Assembly (NCBI GenBank): GCA_037074615.1
Contig: CM073527.1
Coordinates: 28,396,848-28,460,847 of the forward strand
Length of the DNA stretch: 64,000 bases
Direction of reading: 5' to 3'
DNA from: Leucaena leucocephala
Lineage: Eukaryota > Streptophyta > Magnoliopsida > Fabales > Fabaceae
The notes under the pieces are model-generated. The model searched no databases. It saw only the letters and a list, made by a program, of their open reading frames with translations, and was not told the origin of the DNA. This document shows positions 13,639 through 24,576 of the stretch, piece after piece. The position numbers and the translations under genes were made by a program. How positions within the stretch are numbered: position 1 is the first letter of the stretch; each line of letters begins with the position of its first letter.

Positions 13639-14738
13639 CGGCTCCCATTCCTCCCTCTACATACCTGCATTCTTTCTTCTTACAACCCTCTCATATCATC
13701 TCTGTACATAATAATAACAATAATAATATCTTAGAAAGGTAACTTCCTTTTCTTGTGAATAAGAGACGATGAGCATTTATTGCATTTAATTAAAGATCAT
13801 GAAATGGTAGGACAAGATAATACAGTGTGATGGTTGAGAGGAAGAGAGAACATCGATTGGGCTGTCCAAATGCACCCATAATTACAAATTATTCTAACAT
13901 GGTACATATAGAATGAAGTGCTCGTAGAAGATAGGACAGAAACGAAAAAGGGCAAAGAGTATTCGAGGGTCTAAATCAGTCAGGTGGAAAAGGAAGCCAT
14001 GGAAACCATCCAAATTAATTAAAAGGGCGAGTAACCTCACCAGGTGGAATCTTAGGAAAAGTGGAAGCTATAAATATAGTCGACAACTATGGATGGTCAC
14101 GAATCCCCACTCATTCCAGCTGTGATAAACAAAAGCTCTGCATGGCCTCGCATCCTCCAACTTGTCCTGCTCTTGCTTCTTCGGAATCAAAATTGAAGGA
14201 TGCACAGCAGTTTATCTGGTCACTGCAAACATCATATTTGATGAAGTGCAAGTCATTAATCCCGTTGGAAGTATGTATATTTTAGCTGACTGCAATTACA
14301 GAATTACACATTCTAATGTTTGATGTTCAACAAAGAAATTTATTGTTATCCATTTTGACGTTTCCCGTGACACATTAAACATTCAATTGGCCCATAACAT
14401 GTTGACCCCCAGTCTATGAAAATATCGTGCATTATAGTCAACGAAGAAGTTCGAATTTTGATTTTACTAATATTATTTTCTCCCATATATATCGTGTGCG
14501 ACTATATATATATATATTAAGTTCGATTCCTTGCAAATAAAACCATTACCAATCATATTATATACCAATAAATCCTAACTAAATTAATAATATGTTGATA
14601 TAAAAAAATTTAATGAAGAGAAAAAGGTAAGATAAAAAGGTAAGAAAAATTAATTAAAATTGTTAATAATATATTATTAAAACTTTTAATAATATATTCA
14701 GTAACTGTTATTTTTCACTTTCACGCCTTTCCACTGGG
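13639..14738. other. Intergenic spacer
   Basis: 3' UTR of the RCI2-like gene followed by AT-rich sequence, especially about 14440-14700. No gene or clear element seen. Confidence 0.5.
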
Positions 14739-14744
14739 ACACAA

Positions 14745-14800
14745 GTCAAATGACCTTGTTTTGGTCTAAAGCGAAAGGGCCTTTGTTCGGTCAAAGTCAA
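14745..14800 (-). promoter_or_regulatory. Three W-box motifs upstream of the first paralogue
   Basis: On the minus strand, TTGACT lies at 14744-14749, TTGACT at 14795-14800 and TTGACC at 14789-14794; the last two are adjacent. TTGACY is the core site of WRKY factors, which control defence and wounding genes. The cluster is about 120-175 bases upstream of the TATA box at 14920. It suggests stress-inducible expression of the downstream small gene. Short motifs occur by chance, so function is inferred. Confidence 0.45.
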
Positions 14801-14919
14801 AAGCATCACTTTCACTGGCCACCAAACCAGAGCCATCGTTTCTTAAACTGCCACGTCAGTTTCACCTGCACAGTCATCAGACGCTTCGCTGTTGCGTAGT
14901 TTTACGAATCAAGCCTCCC

Positions 14920-14926
14920 TATAAAT
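14920..14926 (+). promoter_or_regulatory. TATA box of the first small-protein paralogue
   Basis: TATAAAT 112 bases upstream of the ATG. Similarity to the second paralogue starts about 23 bases downstream of it (14949), close to the expected transcription start. Confidence 0.65.
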
Positions 14927-15031
14927 TCAGAACCACATCGCCCTAGACACACAACAAGCTCTAAGATCTCAGCCTTCCTTCTCATACAAAGACAGCGCGT
15001 GACTGTGTTAGCGCCAAAAACAGACAGAGCC

Positions 15032-15292
15032 ATGGGCAGGAAGTCATCATCGGGCTTCATGTCAGTGTTCAGCGTGTTCAAATCCAAGAAAAACAGAGGA
15101 GGCTACCACGATTCCTACGACGACGGAATGAGGGCTCGTAAAGTGTGGCCCAGTGATGAAGACAAGGGCCGTTGGGGGGTGGCTGAGCCTGGGATCGACG
15201 TTAAAGCTGAAGCTTTCATAGCTCGCTACAAGAGACGTGTTTCTGAGTCTGAACGCTTTGAAATTGATCCTGCTGCACCTAACGCCCACTAA
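15032..15292 (+). CDS. Small plant-specific protein, paralogue 1 (unknown function)
   Basis: Intronless gene for 86 residues. The start is the ATG in the context gagccATGG; the frame stays open upstream through the 5' UTR, but no ATG occurs there. The protein is basic at the N-terminus (MGRKSSSGFMSVFSVFKSKK). Its best-conserved part runs from about residue 36 to 72: KVWPSDEDKGRWGVAEPGID followed by KAEAFIARYKRRVSES. I recognise this as a plant family of small proteins. The ID-KA-AFIARY segment recalls the C-terminal motif of DUF761 proteins, some of which are induced by elicitors, but the link is weak. Two more copies lie nearby on the minus strand (17546-17806, 86 residues; 19512-19775, 87 residues). 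Copy 2 differs by only five bases in the CDS. Three W-boxes upstream hint at stress induction. No function is assigned. Confidence 0.85.
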   Translation: MGRKSSSGFMSVFSVFKSKKNRGGYHDSYDDGMRARKVWPSDEDKGRWGVAEPGIDVKAEAFIARYKRRVSESERFEIDPAAPNAH

Positions 15293-17404
15293 GAAACTTC
15301 ATCTCTATATTTGTTTAATTCAATGTGTTGCCATCTTTACATCCATATTCCTTCAAGTCTGTACTAACAATGATAATTAGTTGTGAGTGAAAATAGATAT
15401 TAATAAATTCAAGGATTTATTCACTCCCTCTGCTTTTAGCGTATGGTTTAATTGAACATTCAACAGCTGCATAACTCGCTCTTGATTCATGGCTTCATTT
15501 GTTAAGTCTGGGATGAAACAGTTTGGATATTATTGTATACCAGCTCCTGGTTTCAGGAGGAGGGGTTTTGTAGTTGTTTTTGTGAGACGAATGTGAACGC
15601 TGGAGTGGTCTCTGTCACAAAGCCTTGGAGAGTGACTTGATCGAGTTCGAAAATGGTCTTTTCTGTCTCGTCTTTTCGGTCAGGTTTTATTCCTTGCTTA
15701 GGTGCCCTTCTTTCGTTCTGCCGTTTTGAAACTGAGGCGTGAAAATGAACACGGCTATAATAAAATCAAATGCTTGCAAACGAAGGATTACAAAAGGTTT
15801 CCTCTTCGCCTACCTCGATTTCAGGTACTCGACATGGACGATGAATTAAAACAACCAACTCTTTAGATGTAAGAACCAGGGAGTAATAGATAAAAAAAAT
15901 CTTCATTTTGGGATTCATTATCTTACGCAGGTCACGATTCACATTTAATCGCGATAAATTTTAGTAACCCGTGGTTGAGTAACAGTTTTATGAATAATTC
16001 TCATAAACAGACATGAGATTGACGTTGTTACCTAAAAGAACTTATTCTGTAAGAAGTTTTCTTTTCCACTCTTGTAATCAAGTCCTCCACTCTTCCAACT
16101 TGCTCTTTATTCTTCCACGGATACAGTACAATTTTGTACCAAAAAAAGAATCTAACTAGAGGAAAATAATTATTCGTGGAAGTATGGGCTAGCTAGCAAC
16201 CATGAACTAAATGTTGCCTATGAGTAAAACTGCAATCAACTAGCTAAACTACAGGGTTTCAAACTTCATTCATATAATGATATAAAATTGCGGCACTAGA
16301 TAGGACAGAAGGAGAAAGGGGAAGTATCAGGAGAATGAGAACACAGTGAAGTGGATCAAGTAGGCAGCACATGGGAACCATCCAATTCTGAGGGTATCTT
16401 CGGAGAAGTAGAATATGCAACCTCTACTAATATAGCATGCAACTGTAGACAATCACTAAGCACCATCCAAATTTCCGACCCCTTTAATGCAAAAAAGCCC
16501 TATATACTAACTCAAGCGTATAAGTAACTTTTATAATAATATATGGAGGGAGCAAATTATGCCTGGGGCAGAAATAAAGAAGAAAAGACGATATATAATG
16601 GGAAGATCGAATCTCTAAAGACAGGGGGTTAGTTAGGTGAATTTCAGCAATCGAGTTTTTTTGATAGAAATGGAAGAAAAGACAATTCTATGGTCTGGCA
16701 AGCAATATGGAAGGTTGCTGATGAGAGTGCCTCAACACCTCACGGGCACAGGACACAGGTGGCTCAGTGGCTCAGTGCAGAATTTACCCGAGAACTCTTC
16801 AAAATCTAAGCCTTTTGTCATTTTGTGTGTGCAAGTTTATATCAAACTTGTAGAAAGGAAATATAAAACTTGGGGACGCCATTAATTCTAAGCTTCATAA
16901 ATCTTGGCACCTCACTGTGCAGGTAACATTGAACAGTTAAGTTGGAGAATAATCTTCAGTAAATGTTAGGGACAAGAAACTGCTAAGGCAAAATAAAAGA
17001 TTGGGTTGGCCATCATTAGACCAAGATATTAACTCCTATAATTCTTATTCTTCTACTGAATACTCTCACGGCTGAAAAGAGGTTATTATTTTTAATCCAC
17101 CACTATCTCCAAGTACCGCAATTTTTTAATCCTTCCCTCCTTCGTGCATGGGTTTATCTCGCCTTCCTTTTTACCTTTTTAATGCTGTAATGTCCAAAAG
17201 GCAGAGCAGAGCAGAACAAAAAGAATAAAGCATGGCTCAGAAGAGATTAACTGATAAGGGCATTTTCCAACTCAGATCACACAGAAACGGCCTCTGCAAG
17301 TCGAGGGATTAAGATATTAGCAGAGGGAATTCTTGGAACTCACTGAGTTTTTATTATTATTCACAACTACAAACTAGAAGTAATATAGAACTGAAATTTG
17401 CAAT
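15293..17404. other. Spacer between inverted paralogues 1 and 2
   Basis: The two near-identical genes are convergent, so this spacer holds both 3' UTRs. The region just after each stop codon is still alignable but clearly more diverged than the CDS. No other gene is recognised. Confidence 0.55.
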
Positions 17405-17578
17405 CTATAGAAACAAACACATTTACATATGGAGTTTCTTATTGGCGCCTGCTGAAGCAGGATCAAGTTGTAAGTAAAGACTTGAAGGAATATAGACGTA
17501 AGAATGGAAATACATAGAAATAAACAAATTTCGAGATGAAGCTTCTTATTGAGCGTCAGGTGCAGCAGGATCAATTTC
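17405..17578 (-). repeat. Tandem duplication of the paralogue-2 gene end
   Basis: The last codons and stop region of paralogue 2 (about 17507-17578) are repeated, diverged, at about 17405-17470. On the minus strand both read like TTGATCCTGCT, then a short variable part, then CAATAAGAA-CT and a TTTGTTT-rich tail. The downstream unit looks like a leftover fragment of a tandem copy or a small internal duplication. Confidence 0.65.
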
Positions 17579-17806
17579 AAAGCGTTCAGACTCAGAAACA
17601 CGTCTCTTGTAGCGAGCTATGAAAGCTTCAGCTTTAACGTCGATCCCAGGCTCAGCCACCCCCCAACGGCCCTTGTCTTCATCACTGGGCCACACTTTAC
17701 GAGCCCTCATTCCGTCGTCGTAGGAATCGTGGTAGCCTCCTCTGTTTTTCTTGGATTTGAACAAGCTGAACACTGACATGAAGCCCGATGATGACTTCCT
17801 CCCCAT
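17546..17806 (-). CDS. Small plant-specific protein, paralogue 2 (unknown function)
   Basis: Intronless, 86 residues, minus strand, almost the same protein as paralogue 1. The changes are Val to Leu at residue 16 (FSLFKSKK), Asn to Asp near the end and His to Gln as last residue. The CDS differs at five positions in 261, and about 83 bases of 5' UTR are identical. Upstream of about 17889 the sequences are unrelated, and this copy has its own TATA box at 17927-17933. It lacks the W-box cluster of paralogue 1, so expression may differ. The stop region is partly repeated downstream. Both copies look intact. Function is unknown. Confidence 0.85.
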   Translation of the reverse strand: MGRKSSSGFMSVFSLFKSKKNRGGYHDSYDDGMRARKVWPSDEDKGRWGVAEPGIDVKAEAFIARYKRRVSESERFEIDPAAPDAQ

Positions 17807-17926
17807 GGCTCTGTCTGTTTTTGGCGCTAACACAGTCACGCGCTGTCTTTGTATGAGAAGGAAGGCTGAGATCTTAGAGCTTGTTGTGTCTTGGTTTTGA
17901 ATTGAAGTATGGCAGAGTGGTGATGA

Positions 17927-17933
17927 ATTTATA
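17927..17933 (-). promoter_or_regulatory. TATA box of paralogue 2
   Basis: TATAAAT on the minus strand, 121 bases upstream of the ATG, in a promoter not similar to that of paralogue 1. Confidence 0.6.
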
Positions 17934-19511
17934 CTAGGAGGAGGCTTGCTTTATGAAACAGTGAGAAGAGTGAAGAATCTGATAAAGGAAAATAAGAGAA
18001 TATAATTGGTTGAACTGAAGCTGACATGGCGGGTTAATAAACGACAGTTTTGGAGGAAGCAGAGCACATTAGTTGTGGTCCGCTGGTTCGTACTTAGACC
18101 GAGACAAGCTTCTCGCAGGGTTCTCCCAATAATGCACTCTTATTGGCTCTCCTGCTTTTGTACTTTCTCTTCTCCTCCCCCCTGAAGATTCACCTTATTA
18201 TTCCCACTTTTAAACTTTTCTACTTCTCACTTAAGAGCCCCTCATTTCTTAATCTGCATCGCTTGCTACATTCATTACCAATTATATTTCAACGCACTTG
18301 ACATCTTTTGGTTTTTTAACCCAAGTGCCTCCAAGTTTCGGAAAAATATTTCCAAGGCAAAGGTTTAAAATCAACAATAATTGCGATGCACTATTATGAG
18401 GTAAGTCGTTTTGCCAAAAAATAATGGCTAATGTACTCTGTATCAGTACAAAGACTTCCACCGCGAGAGAGGAGCAGAAATATCACATGCAGCAAACCAA
18501 ACGGCTCTTGTTAAATCCGATGTTTTCTCCTTTCACGCCCTCTTTCTGGAAAATTCTGAAAAGTGGGAATTCCTTTGGTGCATTTGAACCGGACATATGG
18601 TTTTAACAAGTGTTGTTTGGCAGAAAAAGGGTGAAAAAGTTGGTAGTGAATAGTGGTTAAGAAAGGAATATAAGGACGGCCAAAGGAAAGAGGAGAGGAG
18701 GAGCTCGACAAGGAAACATGAACGACGTACGATATTTTTTCTGATGGAAACTACAACCCCCACTTCCTGAGATTCGGAGAGCTGTCATTCATCGATCTCT
18801 TCAACAATAATATGTTCTCTTGTCAAACAACTAATCAAGATCATTTCAGGTCGGTTAAAATGCAGGCGATAAATCCAAGTGTCATTCGTCATATCAAGGA
18901 TGGTCGGTATACGAATTCGAATTACGAAGACAGAAGCCATGCATGAATATTGTGCATGGGTTTGAATAAGCATCAAAACCACTGCCACACCATGAGAATT
19001 CTTCCATGACCTTCCTTGAAAAAGCCAAAAATAACAGAAACTATGGGTCCGTACGTAAAACTATCTTTACAAACTCTCTCCCTCTCTATGCTAAGGATCA
19101 GATTAAAGTTATTGAGTAACGTAACAATAAATAATTTGTGTGATTATAACTTTGCCAGTGCCAGGTTCTTTTTATTTGGAGAAAAATTTATATGTAAAGC
19201 GGGCCAGCAAATGGAAATTCTCAAGTCTTATTGGTGGTTGTGGTGAGCGGCCAAATAAGTGCAGCTAAACGAAAGCAAAAATCGCTGAACAGATGTTCTT
19301 TATTGCGATTCACAAGCATACAGTAGTGAGTAATTAATTTGAATTGTCAGAATACAAGATTCCCTATGTTGTACACTTACTCGCAAAACAAGACAAGTAC
19401 TACAAAATCTGATATCCATCTGAACAAACAAAGTTATTCATATAAACATGGATTAATTATTGTTATTCACAAACGATAAACCAATATCTAATTACAACAC
19501 AAGACATCCTA
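17934..19511. other. Spacer between paralogues 2 and 3
   Basis: Promoter of paralogue 2 and 3' UTR of paralogue 3. No further gene recognised; open frames on both strands are short and unlike known families. Confidence 0.5.
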
Positions 19512-19775
19512 CTACTGGGGTTGAGCGCAGTGAATCTCAGACTCGGAAACCCTCTTCTTGTATTGGGCAATAAAAGCAGCGGCTCTCATATCAATGCCAG
19601 GCTCGGCTACACCCCATCGACCTCTGTCCTCATCGCTAGGCCACACTTTGCGAGCTCTCGTTCCTTCTTCATAATAAGCTTCGTGATACTGATGCCCTCC
19701 TTTGTGCTTGTTAGATCTGAATATGTTGAAAACTGACATGAAAGATGATGATTTCCTCCGCCTATTCCCTCCCAT
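19512..19775 (-). CDS. Small plant-specific protein, paralogue 3 (unknown function)
   Basis: Intronless, 87 residues, minus strand. The start MGGNRRRKSSSFMSVF is chosen because it aligns with the MGRKSSSGFMSVF start of paralogues 1 and 2; the frame is open further upstream, with an in-frame ATG at 19884-19886, but that part has no counterpart and lies close to the TATA box. The core KVWPSDEDRGRWGVAEPGID and the AFIAQYKKRVSESE segment are conserved, while the linker (HKGGHQYHEAYYEEGTR) and C-terminus differ. It is clearly an older duplicate than the 1/2 pair. It has the same orientation as paralogue 2, making a local cluster of three. Confidence 0.8.
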   Translation of the reverse strand: MGGNRRRKSSSFMSVFNIFRSNKHKGGHQYHEAYYEEGTRARKVWPSDEDRGRWGVAEPGIDMRAAAFIAQYKKRVSESEIHCAQPQ

Positions 19776-19890
19776 GCTTCTAATATAACGAGAAGGAATT
19801 AGAACACTACTGGGTATAGCGATGAATGGACAAGGGGACTTGAAGGAACTGTGTTGGCTCGTGTTGCAACTGGGGGGCCAGGACATATCT

Positions 19891-19898
19891 ATTTATAG
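19891..19898 (-). promoter_or_regulatory. TATA-like box of paralogue 3
   Basis: The minus strand reads TATAAAT just over 115 bases upstream of the chosen ATG, spacing close to that of the two sister genes. Confidence 0.55.
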
Positions 19899-22256
19899 AA
19901 GTAGGCCTCCTTTGAGAATCTGATTCATATGGACGGAATGCGACCATTATACATGGTCCTATGAGCTGACATGGAATTCTCTTATTTGAACTCTACTTTC
20001 CACAAACGCACATTTGCTCTCCTCCGCTGGTTTCTTCCTTCACTTGTGCATTCATCTTTCTTCCTGGTTCTCCTCACCCCTCGCCCTTCATTCTTGCTTA
20101 ATAATGCGCGTTTCTTACTGCCTCTGCAATTATTCACTCTCTTGCGCACTATACTTGCTTTTACTTTAATGACTTCGTTCAATAATTATATTCTCACTAG
20201 CTAGATTTACCTAACCACTTAGCTCTGCTGTACCTAGTTTATCAAACCTACATATTATTGTAAGGTTTTCTCTAGGTTGATATATGAATGTAAGTAATTT
20301 CGCTCTGAGAAGAACATTCTTAGCATCTTACAGATATCAAAACATATATGATATTATAATCATAGCAGAAAATAGTAGGCATCAATATGAGTGCAACAGT
20401 GGGACAGGCGCATTAAATATTCAAGAAGAATAGATTACAAATCAGGTGAAACATGAAAAACTCTCTTTATTGATTTGGTTCGGGCACATCCAAAGACAGT
20501 AGCGTTTTTGAGAGTTTTCTAAAAGCAAAAGTCGATTCTCTTATGTTGCCTTCTAAGTCACTCTTTGAAAGTAGAAAGTCATAAGTGGCTAAACCCTAGT
20601 GGGAGCCAGCTGCATCAGAAAATATTAAACTTGCAGAACCAACATTGCGAGTTTTAGCACATGGTGTACTATGAGACACGATGAAATTAGCAGTGAAAAA
20701 GTGGGTTGCAGAAATATCACAGAAATTAAATAAGCTTCCTTCTTTCCACTTTCTTGTATGCATCATTCATTGCTTACAGGCTGTCGAGCTTTTTGGAATA
20801 GTTTGGCACACCTAACGTGCAATATTCCTCTTCTTTTCAAAGCAATAATATTTTTAAGTAATTGCGGTCATGTTTCCTTGCTGTAGTCGTGTGAAGTTAA
20901 TAAGTTAATTTAGTGGTATATATATATTTAATTAGTTCTCGTGCTTTGCATAATTCTACAACATTGTAAAGTAGAAATTTAGTCTCCGTAAATGGGCACA
21001 AAGAGCATTAATCCATTGGGAAACTTATTTATTGTGGCATGGATGGTTGGGTGGAATCTGCATATAGTAATACAAAAAGAAGGCAAGAAAGTAGTTCAGT
21101 AATATATTTGCTTATATGGATAAAAAGCGACCAATGGGTAACGAAAGCGTGATTCTGTGAAAGCAATTAATATATCCTCTAATTATCTTATTTACAGCTC
21201 GTACTTGTCTAGTCTTTAGCTTTCCATCCTCAACAAAAGAGTAAAAGAATGGATTCTGTATCTTTCTTTCTGCGATCGATATTTCTCTAAGAAAATATCT
21301 AAGCATCACCAGGTATGGAAAAGAAAAGGGAGCAGAAAGCAAGTTAGATCACTTTCTGGAGAAAATCCTGCTGCTTGATGGTAATTCTTCCATTTGGGAA
21401 GCTTCGAATCAATCAATCCCTGTTAAAAAAAGTATACATTGAAATCCACGTGAATCTGGATGAAAACACATGAAAACCCGTATGAATATTATAAAAAACA
21501 TATGTGATACAGAGATTCAAGATGGATGTAAAGTACATTTCATTATTTGTCGATCTGGTGGTTTCTTGGAATACTTTGCAGAGGAACACTTGGGCAGGAA
21601 AATAGATAACACAGAGAAATAAAGTTGAGAACAAATAATTGGGATCTAAGTTGCTTTTGGAGGCTGCAATTTAATTTATTCTCCTCCCTTTCTGCTTTTC
21701 TATCCATAGCAGATATCCAATATCAATTTTGCAGGGATCCTTTCCCCAAGGTGAAAATAACGTCTCATGATTAAGTTAAAAGGATGACCTCTTTTCCTTG
21801 TTTTTTAGTCGTGAGTGTGAAGTTCCCCCCTTTTCAATAGAAATTTTCTTTTGGAGAATTTTTTTTTAACAAAATAAAGGGAAAGGGAGAATAGTAGGTA
21901 AGGAGTTGCGGCTTACTCACAGGAGATGGATAGATTAGGAGAAGTAGCCTTCATCCTTTTTAAGGGTTTGGCATATCTTGTCTATTATTGTGCTCTTGTA
22001 TCTATACGTTTGTCTGCAGAATATTGGCCACCTTGGTGACGACAACTCATTTACAGTTTGTCCATCCATAATTCTTTCATCTTATTTTATGTTAATATTT
22101 ATCAGATGAATTGCCATACATTTTTCTGTACATTATGCGCGATTTTAAAAAGTAAATCATATTGTAACCAAAAACTTAAAATTAATCATATTATTTATTA
22201 TTTACAGATAATAATTTTATATCATATGATAATTTAAAAGTCATAATCATTATTTA
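19899..22256. other. Intergenic spacer
   Basis: Promoter side of paralogue 3, then about 2 kb without recognisable coding sequence, RNA gene or intact transposon. Confidence 0.5.
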
Positions 22257-22510
22257 TTTAGGGTATACTTAGAATAAAATAGTATAAAATATTTTTTATA
22301 TAACTTACAAAAGTTAAAATTATTTAAAATTTTTATAATTTAAAATAAAATAATTTAAAATATTTTATTTCTACCTTATCATCTTATTTTCTAATTTTTT
22401 TTCTATAAAACATAAATAGTACAAAATATTAAAAATAAAATTAAAAATAATTTGTATTATATCAAATAAAAAAAAATGAAATATTTTACTTTCTACCAAA
22501 CATGCCTTTA
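22257..22510. mobile_element. Tourist/Harbinger-like MITE
   Basis: A 246-bp AT-rich element (22261-22506). One end reads GGGTATACTTAGAATAAAAT, the other, on the minus strand, GGCATGTTTGGTAGAAAGTA, an imperfect terminal inverted repeat. It is flanked by TTTA (or TTA) on both sides, as made by PIF/Harbinger-type elements. No coding capacity. A similar end occurs at 63756. Confidence 0.55.
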
Positions 22511-24576
22511 ATATTGCTGTTGTTGGATTTTTGCGTACCTGCACAAGAACTTCACCGAAACCACTCAAGTCACTTCAATTTATATATTTTAATTTTTTTT
22601 TAATTACTCATCCGGTTCACCAAAACTTTACCCCAATTATATTTTAATCTTGATACTTGACAATTCGTCCATAATTTCACAGAACACGCGCAGAAACGGG
22701 GGTCCTATTTGTTATGGGCCTAACATTGTAACAAAGCTAAACTAACCGCTTAAAATAAAAGTAAATATTCTATCAATAGGATTGCCCAAATATAGTAACC
22801 AATTTTGATATAATTTAAATAATATTTTGAGTTTAAATTTTGGTGTATATAAAAAATTATTATTAGAAAATTTATCTACTATAACTAAATGCGTAATGTA
22901 AGTCAAATTCGAATATAGTCAAGATAAAATTTTTATTTAGAGTAAGTGACAATTTGCATTATAATGAATACTTGTTATTGATTTTTAAAATATATATACT
23001 CTGCTTCTGTTTTTTGCTCTACTTTTAGTATAAAAAAATTTAAATAAATTTGATATCAGTCTCTTATTAAAGTTAAAGTATATTTTTAAGATTTAGAAAA
23101 TATTTATAAGAAACTTACGATATTATTTATTAAAGAATATCTCATACCAATATAGTATTTATTATTTATATATTTTTTATTAGTATTTTTTAATATTTCA
23201 CTCAGGACGCCTACCTTGAGGATAAAATCTTCCCGTTACCCTAATCCTAATCCAATCTTGAATTCAATTATTCGCTATTTCTCTTGGGTATGAAACGATC
23301 AAATTAATTTTTTTCAATCTGATTGTTATTTTCTGGGACTAAAACACGGCCCATTCTCAAGACAGACCTATCTTAAATTTTTGGGTTAACACAGCCGAAA
23401 TCCCTGGTCCTAGAATTGAAAGACTTTTTCATAGACGACCCACGACTTCACGACCTAGTGGATAAATCGGAAATACAAGCGCTGCCGTAGGAAGTTTTTT
23501 CAGTAAGTAATTTTACAAGTTTCACTTAATACTCTAACTATTATGTTCTCTTTTAATAAGAAATTTGGGGAAATTATTTAATTTTTTTTATATAAAAAAA
23601 TAAATTAAAAAACCTTTTTATTGATCCCCTTCACAAATTAGTTTTTTTTTTCTCATTCAATTTATTTAAATTTTATTTTAACTATATCTAAATTTAATTC
23701 ATATAACTCATTTAACTATAATAGTCAAATTTTTTAATAATTTTTTTATATATATAAAAATTTAAATTTAAGATCTTAAAATTTTATTTAAACGATAATA
23801 AACCGTTTATTATTCACACAAAACTCTTCACGAACTAGTTGATAAACCAGAAATACAAGTGCGTTCGCTCCGATCCAAAACGGCCCGGTCTGTCACTCCT
23901 GGTTTCGCCAATTCCAATTACATCGTCTCCAAGGGCCAAATTCGATCCCCGCGGTCGGGATCACATTCCCGCTCATCTGTTAGGAATCAGGACACTTAAC
24001 ACTCATCCTGTCATCCATAATTACACAAGGTATTTACTCTCCCAGATTATCACTGTTGTTCTTTCATGCCCCAGTATTCATCATAATTTCTACTTGCTTC
24101 TGTATATGCCACGGCCTGCTGATCGTATATCCAGTCCAGGGTCTTTTGATTCCGGTCAACTCTCTGATCGTCTCCCAAAACTGTTTCCTACCCGGGGTTT
24201 TCGGGTTTTCTTTTTGCCCCTTTTGAAATGGGGAAAAATAATATTTTTTGAGGTCTATTGCTACGTTGTTTTGAGTTCCAAGTAAATTGGACTTCTAACC
24301 GTTTCATGGCACGCGTGCATGTTTATCGTCCTAAGAACTTCCTTCCCGTGGTGAATATCCCTTATAACCTTTAACACTGCTGTCGAAACTAATGTCGTGG
24401 GTGAAATCATAGAAAGTTGTTGGCAGACGATATTAATGAGTCCTACAATATTAAAGTACTGCCGTCGAAACTAACTTTTGTTTCTCTGAGCTGCATGATG
24501 TAATTCATCCATGCCCCAACTTTGTTCTTAATCTTTGTCTTATATGTTTGATTTTCATGAACTGGGTAGATACAAA
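22511..24576. other. AT-rich spacer upstream of the G-patch pseudogene
   Basis: Very AT-rich with long A/T tracts. It contains a 37-base imperfect direct repeat (23446-23482 and 23826-23862, 32 matches) starting CTTCACGA. A segment near 23028-23120 resembles one at 39186-39260, suggesting a dispersed repeat. No coding sequence recognised. Confidence 0.5.
23446..23862 (+). repeat. 37-base direct repeat pair flanking an AT-rich block
   Basis: Copies at 23446-23482 and 23826-23862 match at 32 of 37 positions (core GAAATACAAG). The roughly 340 bases between them are AT-rich and unlike the flanks. Either a local duplication or an insertion between duplicated sequence. Confidence 0.6.

Noticed and set aside
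14999..15031. Longer N-terminus for paralogue 1 starting at GTG
   Set aside because: No ATG; the conserved ATG at 15032 has good context, and paralogue 3 starts at the same point of the alignment.
23839..24285. 148-codon open frame before the G-patch pseudogene
   Set aside because: It runs over a repeated, non-conserved region and does not join the pseudogene exons in frame.
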